From: Streptomyces sp. NBC_00289 | Lineage (GTDB): Bacteria; Actinomycetota; Actinomycetes; Streptomycetales; Streptomycetaceae | Reading direction: 5' to 3' | Length of the DNA stretch: 64,000 nucleotides | Assembly (NCBI RefSeq): GCF_041435115.1 | Contig: NZ_CP108046.1 | Coordinates: 868,001-932,000 of the forward strand | Part shown: positions 1 through 8,698 of the stretch, in pieces | Numbering within the stretch: the stretch's first letter is position 1 | How the letters are laid out: each line of letters begins with the position of its first letter | Translations under genes and position numbers: made by a program | The notes under the pieces: model-generated | Database searches by the model: none | Seen by the model: the letters and a program-made list of their open reading frames with translations, nothing else | Told to the model about the DNA's origin: nothing

Positions 1-112
1 TTTCCGTCTCAACGAACATCCGCTCGCATCCGCGGAGTTGAGCGCCCTCCTGGTCAGCCGCGACCCGACCCTGCCCGAACGCCTCGGCCCTGTCGTCGCC
101 GACGCGGACTGA
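1..112 (+). CDS. C-terminal end of an unidentified protein (truncated by window edge)
   Basis: An open frame enters from the left edge (codons begin at base 2) and ends at a TGA at 110-112, giving the last 36 residues of a protein. The tail is acidic and leucine-rich and ends in VVADAD. Codon use is normal for high-GC actinomycete genes, with G or C in nearly every third position. No domain can be assigned from this piece, and the start lies outside the window. Confidence 0.5.
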   Translation, partial: FRLNEHPLASAELSALLVSRDPTLPERLGPVVADAD

Positions 113-572
113 ACCCAGTGGACGTGCACAAGGCGAGCGACCGCCTGCGGGAAGGCATCTGGCGGCTACACCAACCCTCCCGCGTCTGAAGCGGCGGTTT
201 CGGCCCCGGCACCCTCAGGCCTCTGTGGTGTCGCAGCCTTCTCCGTGGTGGCCGCAGCCTCTCCGCCGCATTCCCGTGGCGGCGCACCGGGCCGCGTCGC
301 ACCGTTCCCGAGAGCCGCCCGCGGGCCGGACAGTGCGCTCGCCGACGCCACGATCATCGAACGGCAATCGCGACCGCCACTCTCCGGCGCGGCGGGCCCT
401 CAACGTCCTGTGCGCGCGGCACCCGCCCGCTGGTCCGGTGCCTTGCCTCCGGGACCCGGACGCCTCCGAGGAGGACGAGGATCGACGGCCGGCACACCCG
501 AGCGACTCGGCCACTCGTCGCGCCCCGCGGGTGCCTGCGACCCGCCCTGTGGTGACGTTCGCGGCAGGGGTG
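113..572. other. Intergenic stretch without a recognisable gene
   Basis: About 460 bases between the edge fragment and the convergent MFS gene. Open frames exist on both strands, as expected at this GC content, but none has a convincing ribosome binding site or a protein-like composition. I see no repeat, tRNA or clear terminator hairpin. Confidence 0.4.
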
Positions 573-1868
573 TCACACCAAGTCAGGTGCACTCTCCTGG
601 GCGGGATCCTCGGATGCCGGGTGATCTGGACCGGCGGCCGGGGCGGCGGCACGCAGCGCCGCTTCGACCCGGCGGTTGCTGGTCATGGATGCCGTGACGG
701 CCGTCATCGCCAGGAGGAGGACGGCAGCGGCGTAGAGCGGGGTGCGGATGTCGTAGGTGGTGGCCAGCCAGCCGCCGAGGAAGGCCCCCATGGGGGCGGC
801 GCACATGGCCAACATGCGGGAGGTGGAGGCGACCCGGCCCATCAGGCGGGCGGGGACGATCGCCTGCCGGAGGGAGGGGCCGAGCACCATCGTGGCGCCC
901 ATGCCGGCCCCGCAGACGGCGAGCGCCAGTCCGGCGACGTACGGGTTCGGGGCGACGGCCAGGCCCAGGATGGCGAGCCCTTCCACCGCGGCCGTGCAGC
1001 TGAGCGCGGCGCCGGTGCCAAGTCGGCGGCCGAGGAAGGAGGCGATGCCCGCGCCGAGCAGGCCGCCGGTGGCCTCCGCTGCGAGGAGCAGCCCGAAGCC
1101 GTAGGTGTCGATGCCGAGGCGGTCGTGCGCGAAGAGGGCGAGGACGGTCTCCACGGCGAGGAAGGCGATGTTCCCGACCGCCGGGCGGAGCGCGAGCCCG
1201 AGCAGCACCCGGTCCCGGAAGACGTACGAGGCCCCGGCCCGCGCCTGCCGAAGCAGCGACTCGCGGACCTCCGGCACGGGCCGGGGCATGGCGGGCAGCG
1301 ACCGTACGAGCAATGCGGAGAGCGCGAACGACACCGCGTCGGTGAGCAGTGGAACCGCCCGCCCGAGCGCGAGCAGCGCACTGCCCGCAGGGGGCCCGGC
1401 GAAGCCGGACATGGCGGTCTGGGCGCCGCGCAGGCGGGAGTTGGCGCGCTCCAGGAGTGCGGGGTCGCGGCCGAGCAGATCCGGTAGATAGGCCGTGGCG
1501 GCCGTGTCGAAGAAGAGTCCGCCGAGGCCGAGCAGGAAGGCGACGGCCGCGAGCAGCGGAATGCTCAGCATGTCGAGCGCGGCCGCCGCCGCGGCTATCG
1601 CGAGCAGCACCGCACGCGCCGCGTCCGCGGCCCACATCGTGCGCCGGCGGTCCCAGCGGTCCACGAGCGCGCCGCCGAGCACCCCGAAGAGCAGCCACGG
1701 CAGCGTCCCGGCGGCCGTGACGACGGCGAGCGCCATCGGATCCCGTGTCAACGTCAACGCGAGCAGCGGCAGCGCGGCATGCGACACCCCGTCACCGAGC
1801 GAGGAGATCGTCTGCGCGGTCCACAGCCGTCCGAACCCGGTCGGCAACTTCCGGAAGTCTGAGGTCAC
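573..1868 (-). CDS. MFS transporter, drug/siderophore exporter type
   Basis: A 431-residue integral membrane protein with about twelve hydrophobic segments, the usual size for the major facilitator superfamily. The loop after the second segment carries the family signature GGALVDRWDRRR, and the order of segments resembles the EntS/MFS_3 branch of exporters. The C-terminal 35 residues are a polar, alanine/proline-rich cytoplasmic tail. The start codon overlaps the stop of the upstream ArsR-type gene as ATGA (1865-1868), so the two are translationally coupled and the regulator probably controls this pump. The substrate cannot be read from sequence. Confidence 0.85.
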   Translation of the reverse strand: MTSDFRKLPTGFGRLWTAQTISSLGDGVSHAALPLLALTLTRDPMALAVVTAAGTLPWLLFGVLGGALVDRWDRRRTMWAADAARAVLLAIAAAAAALDMLSIPLLAAVAFLLGLGGLFFDTAATAYLPDLLGRDPALLERANSRLRGAQTAMSGFAGPPAGSALLALGRAVPLLTDAVSFALSALLVRSLPAMPRPVPEVRESLLRQARAGASYVFRDRVLLGLALRPAVGNIAFLAVETVLALFAHDRLGIDTYGFGLLLAAEATGGLLGAGIASFLGRRLGTGAALSCTAAVEGLAILGLAVAPNPYVAGLALAVCGAGMGATMVLGPSLRQAIVPARLMGRVASTSRMLAMCAAPMGAFLGGWLATTYDIRTPLYAAAVLLLAMTAVTASMTSNRRVEAALRAAAPAAGPDHPASEDPAQESAPDLV

Positions 1869-2404
1869 TTGGCGCCCCCTTCGGCCTGCTGGCGCGATGC
1901 CGGGTGGAACAGCGCGAAGACGAGTGACGCGTCCGGCAGCGACGGATCGGACAGCTCCCGGTACTCGTCCGCCAGCGCCTGCAGCCGCTCCCCCAGCTGC
2001 GCGAACTGCTCCTCGGTGAGCCGCAGATGCGCCATCCGTACGTGCCGCTCGCCATCCACCGGCGACGCCTCCAGGTCCGCCACCGCATGCCGCATCAGCA
2101 CATCCGGCCCTCCCTCGCCCGGATCCGGCAGCGCGATCGCCCGCGCGGCCATCGCGTAGTACCGCTCGGTGACCCCCCGCACCTTCCGCGTCCGTACCAC
2201 CTTCACCAGGCCGGCCCGCTCCAGCAGCCGTACGTGATAGCTGGAACTCCCCTTCGCAAGGCCCACCCGCTCGGCGATCTGCGTGATCGTCGCCGGCTCG
2301 AAGCGGAGCACGGCCATGATCCGGTGACGCGTGAGGTTGGAGACGGCGCGCAGCTGCTCGTCCGTGGTGACGTGAAACGTCTCGGGGAGATCATCGGTAG
2401 GCAT
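1865..2404 (-). CDS. ArsR/HTH_20-type transcriptional regulator
   Basis: A 179-residue winged-helix regulator. Residues about 15-75 hold the DNA-binding domain, with the recognition helix around GLAKGSSSYHVRLLERAGLV and a wing containing RKVRGVTERYYA. The C-terminal half is a helical domain of the kind found in larger actinobacterial ArsR-like repressors. A longer reading from 2440 is possible, but it would translate a perfect inverted repeat (2410-2435) that looks like this protein's own operator, so the ATG at 2404 is preferred. It is coupled to the MFS gene by an ATGA overlap, a common repressor-pump arrangement. No metal-binding cysteines are apparent, so the signal is unlikely to be a metal. 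Confidence 0.85.
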   Translation of the reverse strand: MPTDDLPETFHVTTDEQLRAVSNLTRHRIMAVLRFEPATITQIAERVGLAKGSSSYHVRLLERAGLVKVVRTRKVRGVTERYYAMAARAIALPDPGEGGPDVLMRHAVADLEASPVDGERHVRMAHLRLTEEQFAQLGERLQALADEYRELSDPSLPDASLVFALFHPASRQQAEGGAK

Positions 2405-2409
2405 GCCCT

Positions 2410-2435
2410 CAATGGTCAACGTTTCTTGACCATTG
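2410..2435. promoter_or_regulatory. Operator-like perfect inverted repeat upstream of the ArsR-type gene
   Basis: Arms CAATGGTCAA and TTGACCATTG are perfect 10-base complements separated by CGTTTC. The repeat lies directly 5' of the chosen ATG of the regulator, where an autorepressor would bind. Binding by the adjacent protein is inferred. Confidence 0.65.
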
Positions 2436-2448
2436 CGCAAGGGGTTCG

Positions 2449-2752
2449 TTCAAGAACCCCGGAGGGCTTCATGGCACAGTGTCCGCACCCACTTCCGACG
2501 GCCTGCGGATGCGCGCCGAGCAAGTACTCGGCAACTGCCCGAACTACCCGCAGAGCCGCGTCATCACCGGGCCGGCCGATGCCGCGCCGGCCGGGAAAGC
2601 GCGCACCGGCGAGGAGCTCACCGACGGCCGGCGACGCTGGATCGAGCAGGCCGCCACCTTCTTCATCGCAAGCCGCGCCGCCGAGCACGGCGCGGACTCG
2701 TCACACCGCGGCGGCATGCCGGGCTTCGTCACCGTCGCGGGGCCCCAGGTAT
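2449..2752 (+). pseudogene. Decayed pyridoxamine-5'-phosphate-oxidase-like flavin-binding protein
   Basis: The forward frame reads with features of the PPOX/FMN-binding split-barrel family: a NCPNYPQSR stretch, then FFIASR, then ADSSHRGGMPGFVTV, matching the conserved NCPKYIQ, FFVAS and ADASHRGG-PGFV blocks. The first half of the family is missing, and the frame runs straight into the 3' end of the convergent PucR gene, so both ends are lost. I read it as a truncated remnant left by the rearrangement that placed the stress module here. A short functional protein is possible but unlikely. Confidence 0.6.
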
Positions 2753-2760
2753 GGCTTGGG

Positions 2761-4533
2761 TCAGCGCTGCCCGCCCAAGATGATCCTCCAGATGCGGGTT
2801 GCCACCTGGAGATTGAGGCGGGTGTCCACATCCGCCAGGTCGCGGTCGCTGATCTCGCGGATGCGCTGGAGGCGGTAGCGCAGGGTGCTGCGGTGGACCG
2901 TCAGCGCGGCGGCCGCATCGTCGTAGTTGCCTCCGCAGTCGAAGTAGCGCGAGAGCGTCTCCACCAACTCCGTGTCGTGCTCTGCGTCGTAGTCGATCAG
3001 CTGGCCGAGCCACTCTCGCACGAAGCCTTGTAGCTCTCGAAGATCGTTGCCGGGCCCCAGGATCCGGTACAGCCCGAGGTCGTCGAAGAACGTCGTCCCG
3101 CTGCGCTGGCGGGAGTTCTGCCGCACCTCCAGGGCCCGCATTGCCTCCTGATAGCAGCGGGGAATGGCGTCTGGGGAGTCGCAGCGGGTGCTCACCCCGA
3201 TCGCTCCGTCGGGCGTCCCCAGCTCATGGGCCAGCACCGCGTGCACGGCATTGTCGTCGGGCCGTGCTTCGGTCAGCAGGACCACCCGGTCGCCGCGACG
3301 GGTGATCAGCGGACGGGTCGCCGTGGTGGCCGTGGCGGCCGTTGCTTGCTCGACGGCGCGGGTGAAGGAGCCGTCTGCGGCGTTGCCCGGCCAGTGCACC
3401 ACGACCACGTAATGGGTACGTTGCAGGTCGTGGCCCACGGCTTCGGCCCGGGCGTAGGCGCCCTGCTGGTCGGTGCCCTCCAACAGGTCGTCGACCAGCT
3501 GGCGGCGCAGCCGCAGTTCGACCTCGGCGAGTTCGCGCATGTGCATGAGTTCCTGGGCGAGCGACTGCTGGGCGTGATCCAGGGCGAACATGGTGTGCTC
3601 GTCGGCCGTCGCGTCGGGGTCCTCGATGGCGAGTACGCCGAGGACGTCGCCGCGCGGGCGGGCCAGGGCGATCAGCCGATTCTTGACTCTGACCGGGCCC
3701 GCCTCGCGCGCGACCTGCCCCAGCATCTCTTCCTGGTAGGTCGAGGACCGCACCGGATAGGGGTCGGGCCGGTCGGGACCTGCCCAGGACCTCAGGTTGC
3801 CGAACCGGTCCTCGACGAGCGCCGACAGCCCGGTGAGCTCGTACAGCGCTTGGGTGATGGCGTCCTCCCCGCCATCCCGGGCAGCGACACGGGCCAGGGT
3901 CTCGTGCACGGTCTTCTGCAGGTGCAGCTCGGAGCGCATCGCGTCCAGCCGCCGCAGTGCGGTGTCGCGTTCGGTGCCGAGTCGGCTCAGTTCGCCGGCG
4001 TTGTCGTGCTGCGCGGCGTGCGTGACCGTCAGTGACAGGGCCGCCGATGTGAGCCCCACGAGGGTGGAGAGGAGAAAGTGCCCCTGCTCGTCGGGCCCGG
4101 AGTGGGAGGAGACGAGGATGTAGCCCAGCAGACCGTCGGCCCCGCGCAGGCCGAACGCCCAGTTCCAGGACCGCTCCGGAAGGGATACGGAGCCGTCAGC
4201 CTCGCCCAACTCCTCCACCTGCGCGTCGTCGACCGTTGGCGCTCCCGCGTCGTGGCCGGGGACGCGGGCCAAACCGTCGCCCGTCGCGAGGTACCCGGCA
4301 TCGGCGTGGTAGGGACCAAGGGCACTGACGTGCCGCATGGCCAACCGCAGGATCTCACTCTGCTCCGCGCAGGTGAACAGGGTGCGGGACAGCATCAACA
4401 GCCCGTGCGGGTCCAGCGCCGCGAGCAGACCGGGGTCGCGCCGTTCGGTGCCCGCGGTGTCGCCCGGGCGGGTCACTTCCTGGTCGGGGACATGAGAGGA
4501 CAGCCTCTGCCTCTGTGACGGACGGCAGGCCAT
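2761..4533 (-). CDS. PucR-family regulator with GAF-like sensor region (stress module copy 1)
   Basis: A 590-residue regulator. Residues about 45-200 and 220-330 are GAF-like sensory segments. The C-terminal 60 residues are the PucR/CdaR helix-turn-helix (HTH_30), with the signature SRYFDCGGNYDDAAAAL followed by VHRSTLRYRLQRI. It is a close paralogue of the protein at 33193-34974, sharing long identical runs such as LYRILGPGND and matching throughout. Both genes also share a leader ending GAGAACGGAGTGATC just before the ATG, which supports this start. It is divergent from the stress membrane protein gene at 4783, so the intergenic region probably serves both. PucR proteins are usually activators; the ligand is unknown. 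Confidence 0.85.
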   Translation of the reverse strand: MACRPSQRQRLSSHVPDQEVTRPGDTAGTERRDPGLLAALDPHGLLMLSRTLFTCAEQSEILRLAMRHVSALGPYHADAGYLATGDGLARVPGHDAGAPTVDDAQVEELGEADGSVSLPERSWNWAFGLRGADGLLGYILVSSHSGPDEQGHFLLSTLVGLTSAALSLTVTHAAQHDNAGELSRLGTERDTALRRLDAMRSELHLQKTVHETLARVAARDGGEDAITQALYELTGLSALVEDRFGNLRSWAGPDRPDPYPVRSSTYQEEMLGQVAREAGPVRVKNRLIALARPRGDVLGVLAIEDPDATADEHTMFALDHAQQSLAQELMHMRELAEVELRLRRQLVDDLLEGTDQQGAYARAEAVGHDLQRTHYVVVVHWPGNAADGSFTRAVEQATAATATTATRPLITRRGDRVVLLTEARPDDNAVHAVLAHELGTPDGAIGVSTRCDSPDAIPRCYQEAMRALEVRQNSRQRSGTTFFDDLGLYRILGPGNDLRELQGFVREWLGQLIDYDAEHDTELVETLSRYFDCGGNYDDAAAALTVHRSTLRYRLQRIREISDRDLADVDTRLNLQVATRIWRIILGGQR

Positions 4534-4782
4534 AGATCACTCCGTTCTCCGGTCATCGGAGGCGATCAAGCGAATCGTGGGATCCACGCCGGGGCGAGCC
4601 CTGAGTACCCAGCCCCGGCAAGACCATCCGGCTCGTATGGATTTGTTCCTGTTCTCGTGGACCGACCGGCTGCGTCGGTTTCTGACCTGCCGGGCGCAGG
4701 CGGAGCGCGCTGCTCTCTTGCCACGCTTGGCTTTTCAGGGATCGCCGGCGCACCGGCGACCGTGGGAGGAAAGGACTGGCTG
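4534..4782. promoter_or_regulatory. Divergent promoter region conserved between the two stress modules
   Basis: This spacer separates the PucR gene (-) from the stress membrane protein gene (+). A block around 4640-4700 (GGATT, then TCGTGG, CGACCGG, a TTTCTGAC run and GGCGCAGGCG) recurs with substitutions at about 35050-35115 in the second module, at the equivalent place. It includes the inverted repeat ACCGAC-N7-GTCGGT at 4661-4679 in this copy. Conservation of non-coding sequence alongside the genes suggests a regulatory element. No CIRCE or HAIR box was found. Confidence 0.5.
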
Positions 4783-5310
4783 ATGAAGGAGCAGGCCCGC
4801 AGGACCATCGCCTCGTACACGACGTACCAGGAGGCGGAACGCGCCGTCGATCACCTCTCTGATCAGGGTTTTCCCGTCGAGAGGGTGGCCATCATCGGGC
4901 AGGACGTGCGCCTGGTCGAGCAGGTGACCGGCCGCATGGGATATGGCGGGGCCGCCCTGCACGGCGCGGCGAGCGGCGCCCTGCCCGGCGCACTGATCGG
5001 ATGGATCTTCGGGCTGCTGAACTGGCTGGACCCTGTCGTGTCTGGGCTGCTCCTCGCCTTGTACGGGCTGGTTTTCGGAGCACTCGTCGGCGCGCTGCTG
5101 GGCTTGCTGGTGCACGCGGCCCAAGGTGGCCGCCGGGATTTCGCCTCGGTGAGCTTCATGCAGCCCGACCGGTACGACGTCGTCGTCGACGACGCGGTCG
5201 CCGACGAGGCGGTGCGGCTGCTGGCCGAGCTGCCCAGCGGGACCGGTACGGGCACAGGCAGCGGGGCTTGGAAGAGCAGCCACCCGCGGAGCGGTCCCGC
5301 CGTCACCTGA
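4783..5310 (+). CDS. General-stress-type membrane protein (YflT/17M-like domain with glycine-zipper membrane region)
   Basis: A 175-residue protein. Residues 5-45 match the start of the general stress protein 17M-like fold (SYTTYQEAERAVDHL, then VERVAIIGQDVRLVEQVTG). A glycine/alanine-rich hydrophobic stretch (about 50-125) forms two membrane segments of glycine-zipper type. The domain then finishes with a beta-alpha segment (RYDVVVDDAVADEAVRLL). The start is set by GGAGGAAAGG eight bases upstream. A frameshifted copy of the same gene lies at 35187-35590, in the same position relative to the second PucR gene. The family is widespread in actinobacteria and stress-associated, but its molecular role is unknown. 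Confidence 0.75.
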   Translation: MKEQARRTIASYTTYQEAERAVDHLSDQGFPVERVAIIGQDVRLVEQVTGRMGYGGAALHGAASGALPGALIGWIFGLLNWLDPVVSGLLLALYGLVFGALVGALLGLLVHAAQGGRRDFASVSFMQPDRYDVVVDDAVADEAVRLLAELPSGTGTGTGSGAWKSSHPRSGPAVT

Positions 5311-5378
5311 GCGAGTGCTGAAAGACCGGGCTCGATTCCGAGGCGAACGGGGGCCGCCGCACCCGGGAGGAGGTACTC

Positions 5379-5745
5379 GTGGCCGAAGCAGTGGGCATCG
5401 ACACCACCAACTCGGTGCTCGCCGTGCGGGAGGACGGCGGCCCGTCCGTGGTGCCCGACAGCCACGGCAGCCACACGACACCGTCCGGGTGCGGGCCTTG
5501 TTCGTCTTCACCGGCGCGGACGCCACACCAATTGGCTGTCCGGCGCGCTCGGCCTCGACGCGCTCGGCTACGTGCTCACCGGCGCGGAGGCACGAGCCTG
5601 CTCCCTTCCCGAACTGTGGCAGAGCCAGGGCCGCGACTGCCTGGCAGCGGCTCGGTGAAGCACGTGGCCTCAGCGGTCGGCGAAGGCGCGATGAGCATCC
5701 ACGTCGCGCACCGCTACCTGGCCCACACGGCCGCGCCCGGCGGTA
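5379..5745 (+). pseudogene. Deletion fusion: first codons of dnaK joined to the 3' end of a TrxR-like gene
   Basis: Bases 5379-5486 read GTG then AEAVGID-TTNSVLAVREDGG and VVPDSHGSHTTPS, clearly the N-terminus of DnaK (compare 35678 onward), with two codons of the LGTT motif missing. The preceding leader CGCACCCGGGAGGAGGTACTC also matches the dnaK leader at 35659-35677. From about 5488 the sequence matches the C-terminal part of the TrxR-like gene at 43146-44900: RALFVFTGAD, then GYVLTGAEA, then SVKHVASAVGEGAMSI followed by an HRYLAHTA tail. Frames change inside. The simplest explanation is that a copy of the whole dnaK-to-TrxR operon lost about 8.7 kb internally. Not expected to be functional. 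Confidence 0.8.
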
Positions 5746-5835
5746 GTCCCCGCGCACCCGTCCGAAACAGTCCGCTTGGCTCGCATGCCGCTCAGCGGGC
5801 GAGGAGATCCCGAGAAGGAAATGGAGGCGATGGAA

Positions 5836-6333
5836 ATGACCACGCCCGTCCGACGTCACCGCGGTGGCGCGATGCAGGACAGGCCCGCTGGCTGGGCACG
5901 CAATCCGCTGACGGAGTTCGACCAACTGCTCAGCGAGATGAGCGGACTGATGGAATCCACGGTGGGGGGCACTGTGCCCGCCGTGGCGTGGACACCCCTG
6001 GCGGATGTCACGGAGTCCGACGACGCCTTCCAGGTGGAGATCGAGCTTCCCGGCGTCAAGAGCAAGGACATCAGCGTCGACGCCAACGGCCAGGAGCTGG
6101 TGGTCACCGGAGAGATCAAGGAGAAGGAACGCAAGGGCGTCCTGCGCCGGAGCACCCGCCGCACCGGAGCCTTCGAGTACCGGCTGCGGCTGCCCGGAGA
6201 GCTCGACACCGAAAAGATCGATGCGCACATGTCGGGCGGGGTGCTCACCATCACCGTCCCCAAGGCGGAGGCCGCCAAGCCCCGGCATGTCGAGATCAGC
6301 GACAGGAGTGAAAGCACTGAGAGCAGCGGCTGA
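5836..6333 (+). CDS. Small heat-shock protein, Hsp20/alpha-crystallin family
   Basis: About 165 residues. The alpha-crystallin domain spans roughly residues 45-140, with the typical WTPLADVTESDDAFQVEIEL opening, the ELPGVK motif, GEIKEKERKG and the closing GGVLTITVPK (G-x-L motif). The short C-terminal tail is charged. In-frame ATGs also occur at 5821 and 5830; 5836 is chosen because GGAGG at 5823-5827 then sits eight bases upstream. It follows the collapsed dnaK/TrxR remnant and is closed by a strong terminator. Hsp20 proteins are ATP-independent holdases that hand clients to DnaK/ClpB, both of which are encoded in the second module of this window. Confidence 0.9.
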   Translation: MTTPVRRHRGGAMQDRPAGWARNPLTEFDQLLSEMSGLMESTVGGTVPAVAWTPLADVTESDDAFQVEIELPGVKSKDISVDANGQELVVTGEIKEKERKGVLRRSTRRTGAFEYRLRLPGELDTEKIDAHMSGGVLTITVPKAEAAKPRHVEISDRSESTESSG

Positions 6334-6341
6334 GACCGAAC

Positions 6342-6375
6342 GCCGCGGTTCCGGACACACGTCCGGCACCGCGGC
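6342..6375 (+). terminator. Strong stem-loop terminator after hsp20
   Basis: Arms GCCGCGGTTCCGGAC and GTCCGGCACCGCGGC pair with a single T/C mismatch around an ACAC loop, nine bases after the hsp20 stop codon. There is no U-tract, which is usual for high-GC actinomycete terminators. Confidence 0.7.
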
Positions 6376-6445
6376 CCGGGCCGGCGAGGCTCAACACCCG
6401 GGGTGACTCATGAATGACGTCCCGTTTCACGGCGTCCACAACCCC

Positions 6446-6727
6446 TCACGGCGGCGGAGACGCCGCACGTGGCTCCCCATCGGCCGGCTTTCGGCGCCGC
6501 AGACGCCAGGCGCGCAGCAGCCGCAGCGGGAGCAGACCCAGCGGTGCTCGCCGGCCCAGGTCCGCCTGGTCCTCGCGGTCGAATGCCCGTGCGTAACGCT
6601 CGGCGTCCTGGGCCGTCGCATATCGCTTGCTTCCCTCCGCTCCGCACCCACGCGCGCAGCGCCAGAGCATCGTGTCGCTCTCGTGGAGAAAGCGAAAACG
6701 GTGTCCCAGAAGGTGGCAGCGCAGCAC
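6446..6727 (-). CDS. Small CHxxGH-type protein of unknown function
   Basis: A 93-residue protein starting at a GTG (6727) preceded by AGGGTGG. It opens with CHLLGHRFRF and continues with LWRCARGCGAEGSKRYAT, so four cysteine/histidine groups could bind a metal (C4, H5, C24, C28). There follows a charged helix (AQDAERYARAFDRED) and a basic tail, RLLRAWRLRRRKPAD. Composition and codon use look protein-like, and I recall small conserved actinomycete proteins of this type, but I cannot name a function. It is divergent from the MFS gene at 6815 and convergent with hsp20. Confidence 0.6.
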   Translation of the reverse strand: MLRCHLLGHRFRFLHESDTMLWRCARGCGAEGSKRYATAQDAERYARAFDREDQADLGRRAPLGLLPLRLLRAWRLRRRKPADGEPRAASPPP

Positions 6728-6814
6728 AGAGAACCACCCTATGCGGACCAGCCCATTCCGGCCTGTTCTGTCCCTCCAGGCAACAGCCCAAGGCCCTGAA
6801 CGAGGAGGCATGGC

Positions 6815-8698
6815 ATGACCACCACCGCCGAGCTCGGTATCGTCACGACCAAGGTTCCCGCCCGGCTTGACCGGCTGCCGTGGTCCCGGTTCCATTGGCG
6901 GATCGTCATCGGTCTGGGAACCGTCTGGATTCTGGACGGACTGGAAGTCACGATCGTCGGGGCGGTTGCCGCCCGTATGACCGAGCCGGGCAGCGGCATC
7001 AACCTGACCAGCGCAGACATCGGCACGGCCGCCGCCATCTACGTGGCAGGCGCATGTGCGGGGGCTCTGCTGTTCGGGAGGCTCACCGACCGCTACGGGC
7101 GCAAGAAGCTGTTCATGCTCACGCTCGGCATCTACATCCTCGCCACCGTCGCGACCGCGTTCGCCCACGACGCCTGGTATCTCTACCTCGCCCGCTTCAT
7201 CACCGGTATGGGCATCGGCGGAGAGTACGCCGCGATCAACTCGGCCATCGACGAGCTGATTCCTGCCCGCAACCGCGGACAGGTGGACCTGGCCATCAAC
7301 GGCAGCTACTGGGTCGGTGCGGCGATCGGCAGCCTGGTCGCCGTGCTGCTTCTCAACGAGAGTCTGCTGGCAGCCGACCTCGGCTGGCGACTCGCCTTCG
7401 GCCTGGGCGGCGTTCTGGGCCTGGGCATCATGCTGGTACGCCGCCACGTGCCGGAGAGTCCGCGCTGGCTGTTCATCCACGGACATCAAGCCGAGGCTGA
7501 ACGCATCGTCGACCAGATCGAGGCCGAGGTGCGCCAGGAGACCGGCCGCGAGCTGCCGGAACCGGGCGAGGCGGTCACCGTACGGCAGCGCGACGTCATC
7601 CCGTTCAGGGAGATCGCCGGCGTGGCTCTGCGGCGGTACCCGCGTCGCGCCCTTCTCGGTCTGGCGCTCTTCATCGGACAGGCGTTCCTGTACAACGCGA
7701 TCGTCTTCGACCTGGGCACGATCCTGAACGGCTTCTTCGACATCGGCTCCGGCTCGATCCCCTACTTCCTTGCCCTCTTCGCCATCGTCAACTTCCTCGG
7801 ACCACTCCTTCTCGGCCGACTGTTCGACACCGTGGGCAGAAAGCCGATGATCGCAGGCACCTACTTCGGCTCGGCAGTCGTGGCAGCCGTCCTCGCCGTC
7901 CTGCTGATCAACGGTTCCCTGACAACCTGGTCGTTCTTCCTGCTGGTCTCGCTGACCTTCTTCGTGGCGTCCGCGGGAGCCAGCTCGGCCTACCTGACGG
8001 TGAGCGAGGTCTTCCCCATGGAGACCCGAGCCCTGTCCATCTCGCTGTTCTTCGCGATCGGCACGGCCGTCGGCGGAATCACCGGCCCGCTGCTGTTCGG
8101 CCACCTGATCCACAGCGGCGATGCCAACCTGGTCGCCGTCGGCTTCCTCGTCGGAGCGGCAGCCATGGCGCTGGGCGGACTGGCCGAGGTCTTCTTCGGT
8201 GTCCAGGCCGAACAACAGTCCCTGGAGAACATCGCCCGGCCGCTCACCGCCGAGGAAGCCGACGCGGCCTGGCGCGACGAGCCCGCGCCACAGGACGCAC
8301 GAGACCGCCTCCGGCCCGCGCCCGTCCGGCAGGCCGCGCACGAGCGGGAACTGCGGATCGCCGACCGCACCGCCCGCCGCCGGGAGCGGCAGCGCGCCGG
8401 AGCCCACCGCTACCGCCCAGGCACCGGACCGGGCAGCACCCTGTACTCGCCCGGGATGGCCGGCACAGCGGGCACGGCAAGCCGTACGTCCGCCGTGGCC
8501 GAACAACGCCTCGACGACGAGATCGAACAGATCACCCACGCGCTCCAAAAAGCCGGCCCGACGAGCCGAGACCGACTCGAACAGGCCGTGGGCGGCCGTT
8601 CCTGGGGCCCCGGGCGCTTCCGGCGCGCCCTGCGTGAGTCCGCGCGCGAGTCCCGAACCAAGAGCCTTGCGAACGGCACCTATGCGCCGGCGGACTGA
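6815..8698 (+). CDS. MFS permease, sugar-porter type, with a long cytoplasmic C-terminal extension
   Basis: A 627-residue protein. Residues about 25-462 form a standard twelve-segment MFS core of the sugar porter/metabolite:proton symporter type, with GRLTDRYGRKK in the loop after segment 2, GMGIGGEYAAINSAIDEL in segment 4 and the mirrored GRLFDTVGRKP in the second half. Residues about 463-627 are a polar extension absent from ordinary members. It ends in a helical stretch (LDDEIEQITHALQKAG, then RDRLEQAVGGRSWGPGRFR) resembling a small winged-helix-like fold, which is inference. It is followed 70 bases downstream by two DUF2267 genes in the same direction, so the three probably form an operon. 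Substrate unknown. Confidence 0.8.
   Translation: MTTTAELGIVTTKVPARLDRLPWSRFHWRIVIGLGTVWILDGLEVTIVGAVAARMTEPGSGINLTSADIGTAAAIYVAGACAGALLFGRLTDRYGRKKLFMLTLGIYILATVATAFAHDAWYLYLARFITGMGIGGEYAAINSAIDELIPARNRGQVDLAINGSYWVGAAIGSLVAVLLLNESLLAADLGWRLAFGLGGVLGLGIMLVRRHVPESPRWLFIHGHQAEAERIVDQIEAEVRQETGRELPEPGEAVTVRQRDVIPFREIAGVALRRYPRRALLGLALFIGQAFLYNAIVFDLGTILNGFFDIGSGSIPYFLALFAIVNFLGPLLLGRLFDTVGRKPMIAGTYFGSAVVAAVLAVLLINGSLTTWSFFLLVSLTFFVASAGASSAYLTVSEVFPMETRALSISLFFAIGTAVGGITGPLLFGHLIHSGDANLVAVGFLVGAAAMALGGLAEVFFGVQAEQQSLENIARPLTAEEADAAWRDEPAPQDARDRLRPAPVRQAAHERELRIADRTARRRERQRAGAHRYRPGTGPGSTLYSPGMAGTAGTASRTSAVAEQRLDDEIEQITHALQKAGPTSRDRLEQAVGGRSWGPGRFRRALRESARESRTKSLANGTYAPAD

Noticed and set aside
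4661..4679. ACCGAC-N7-GTCGGT inverted repeat as a defined operator
   Set aside because: It is not preserved in the equivalent leader of the second module, so it is mentioned only as part of the conserved region.
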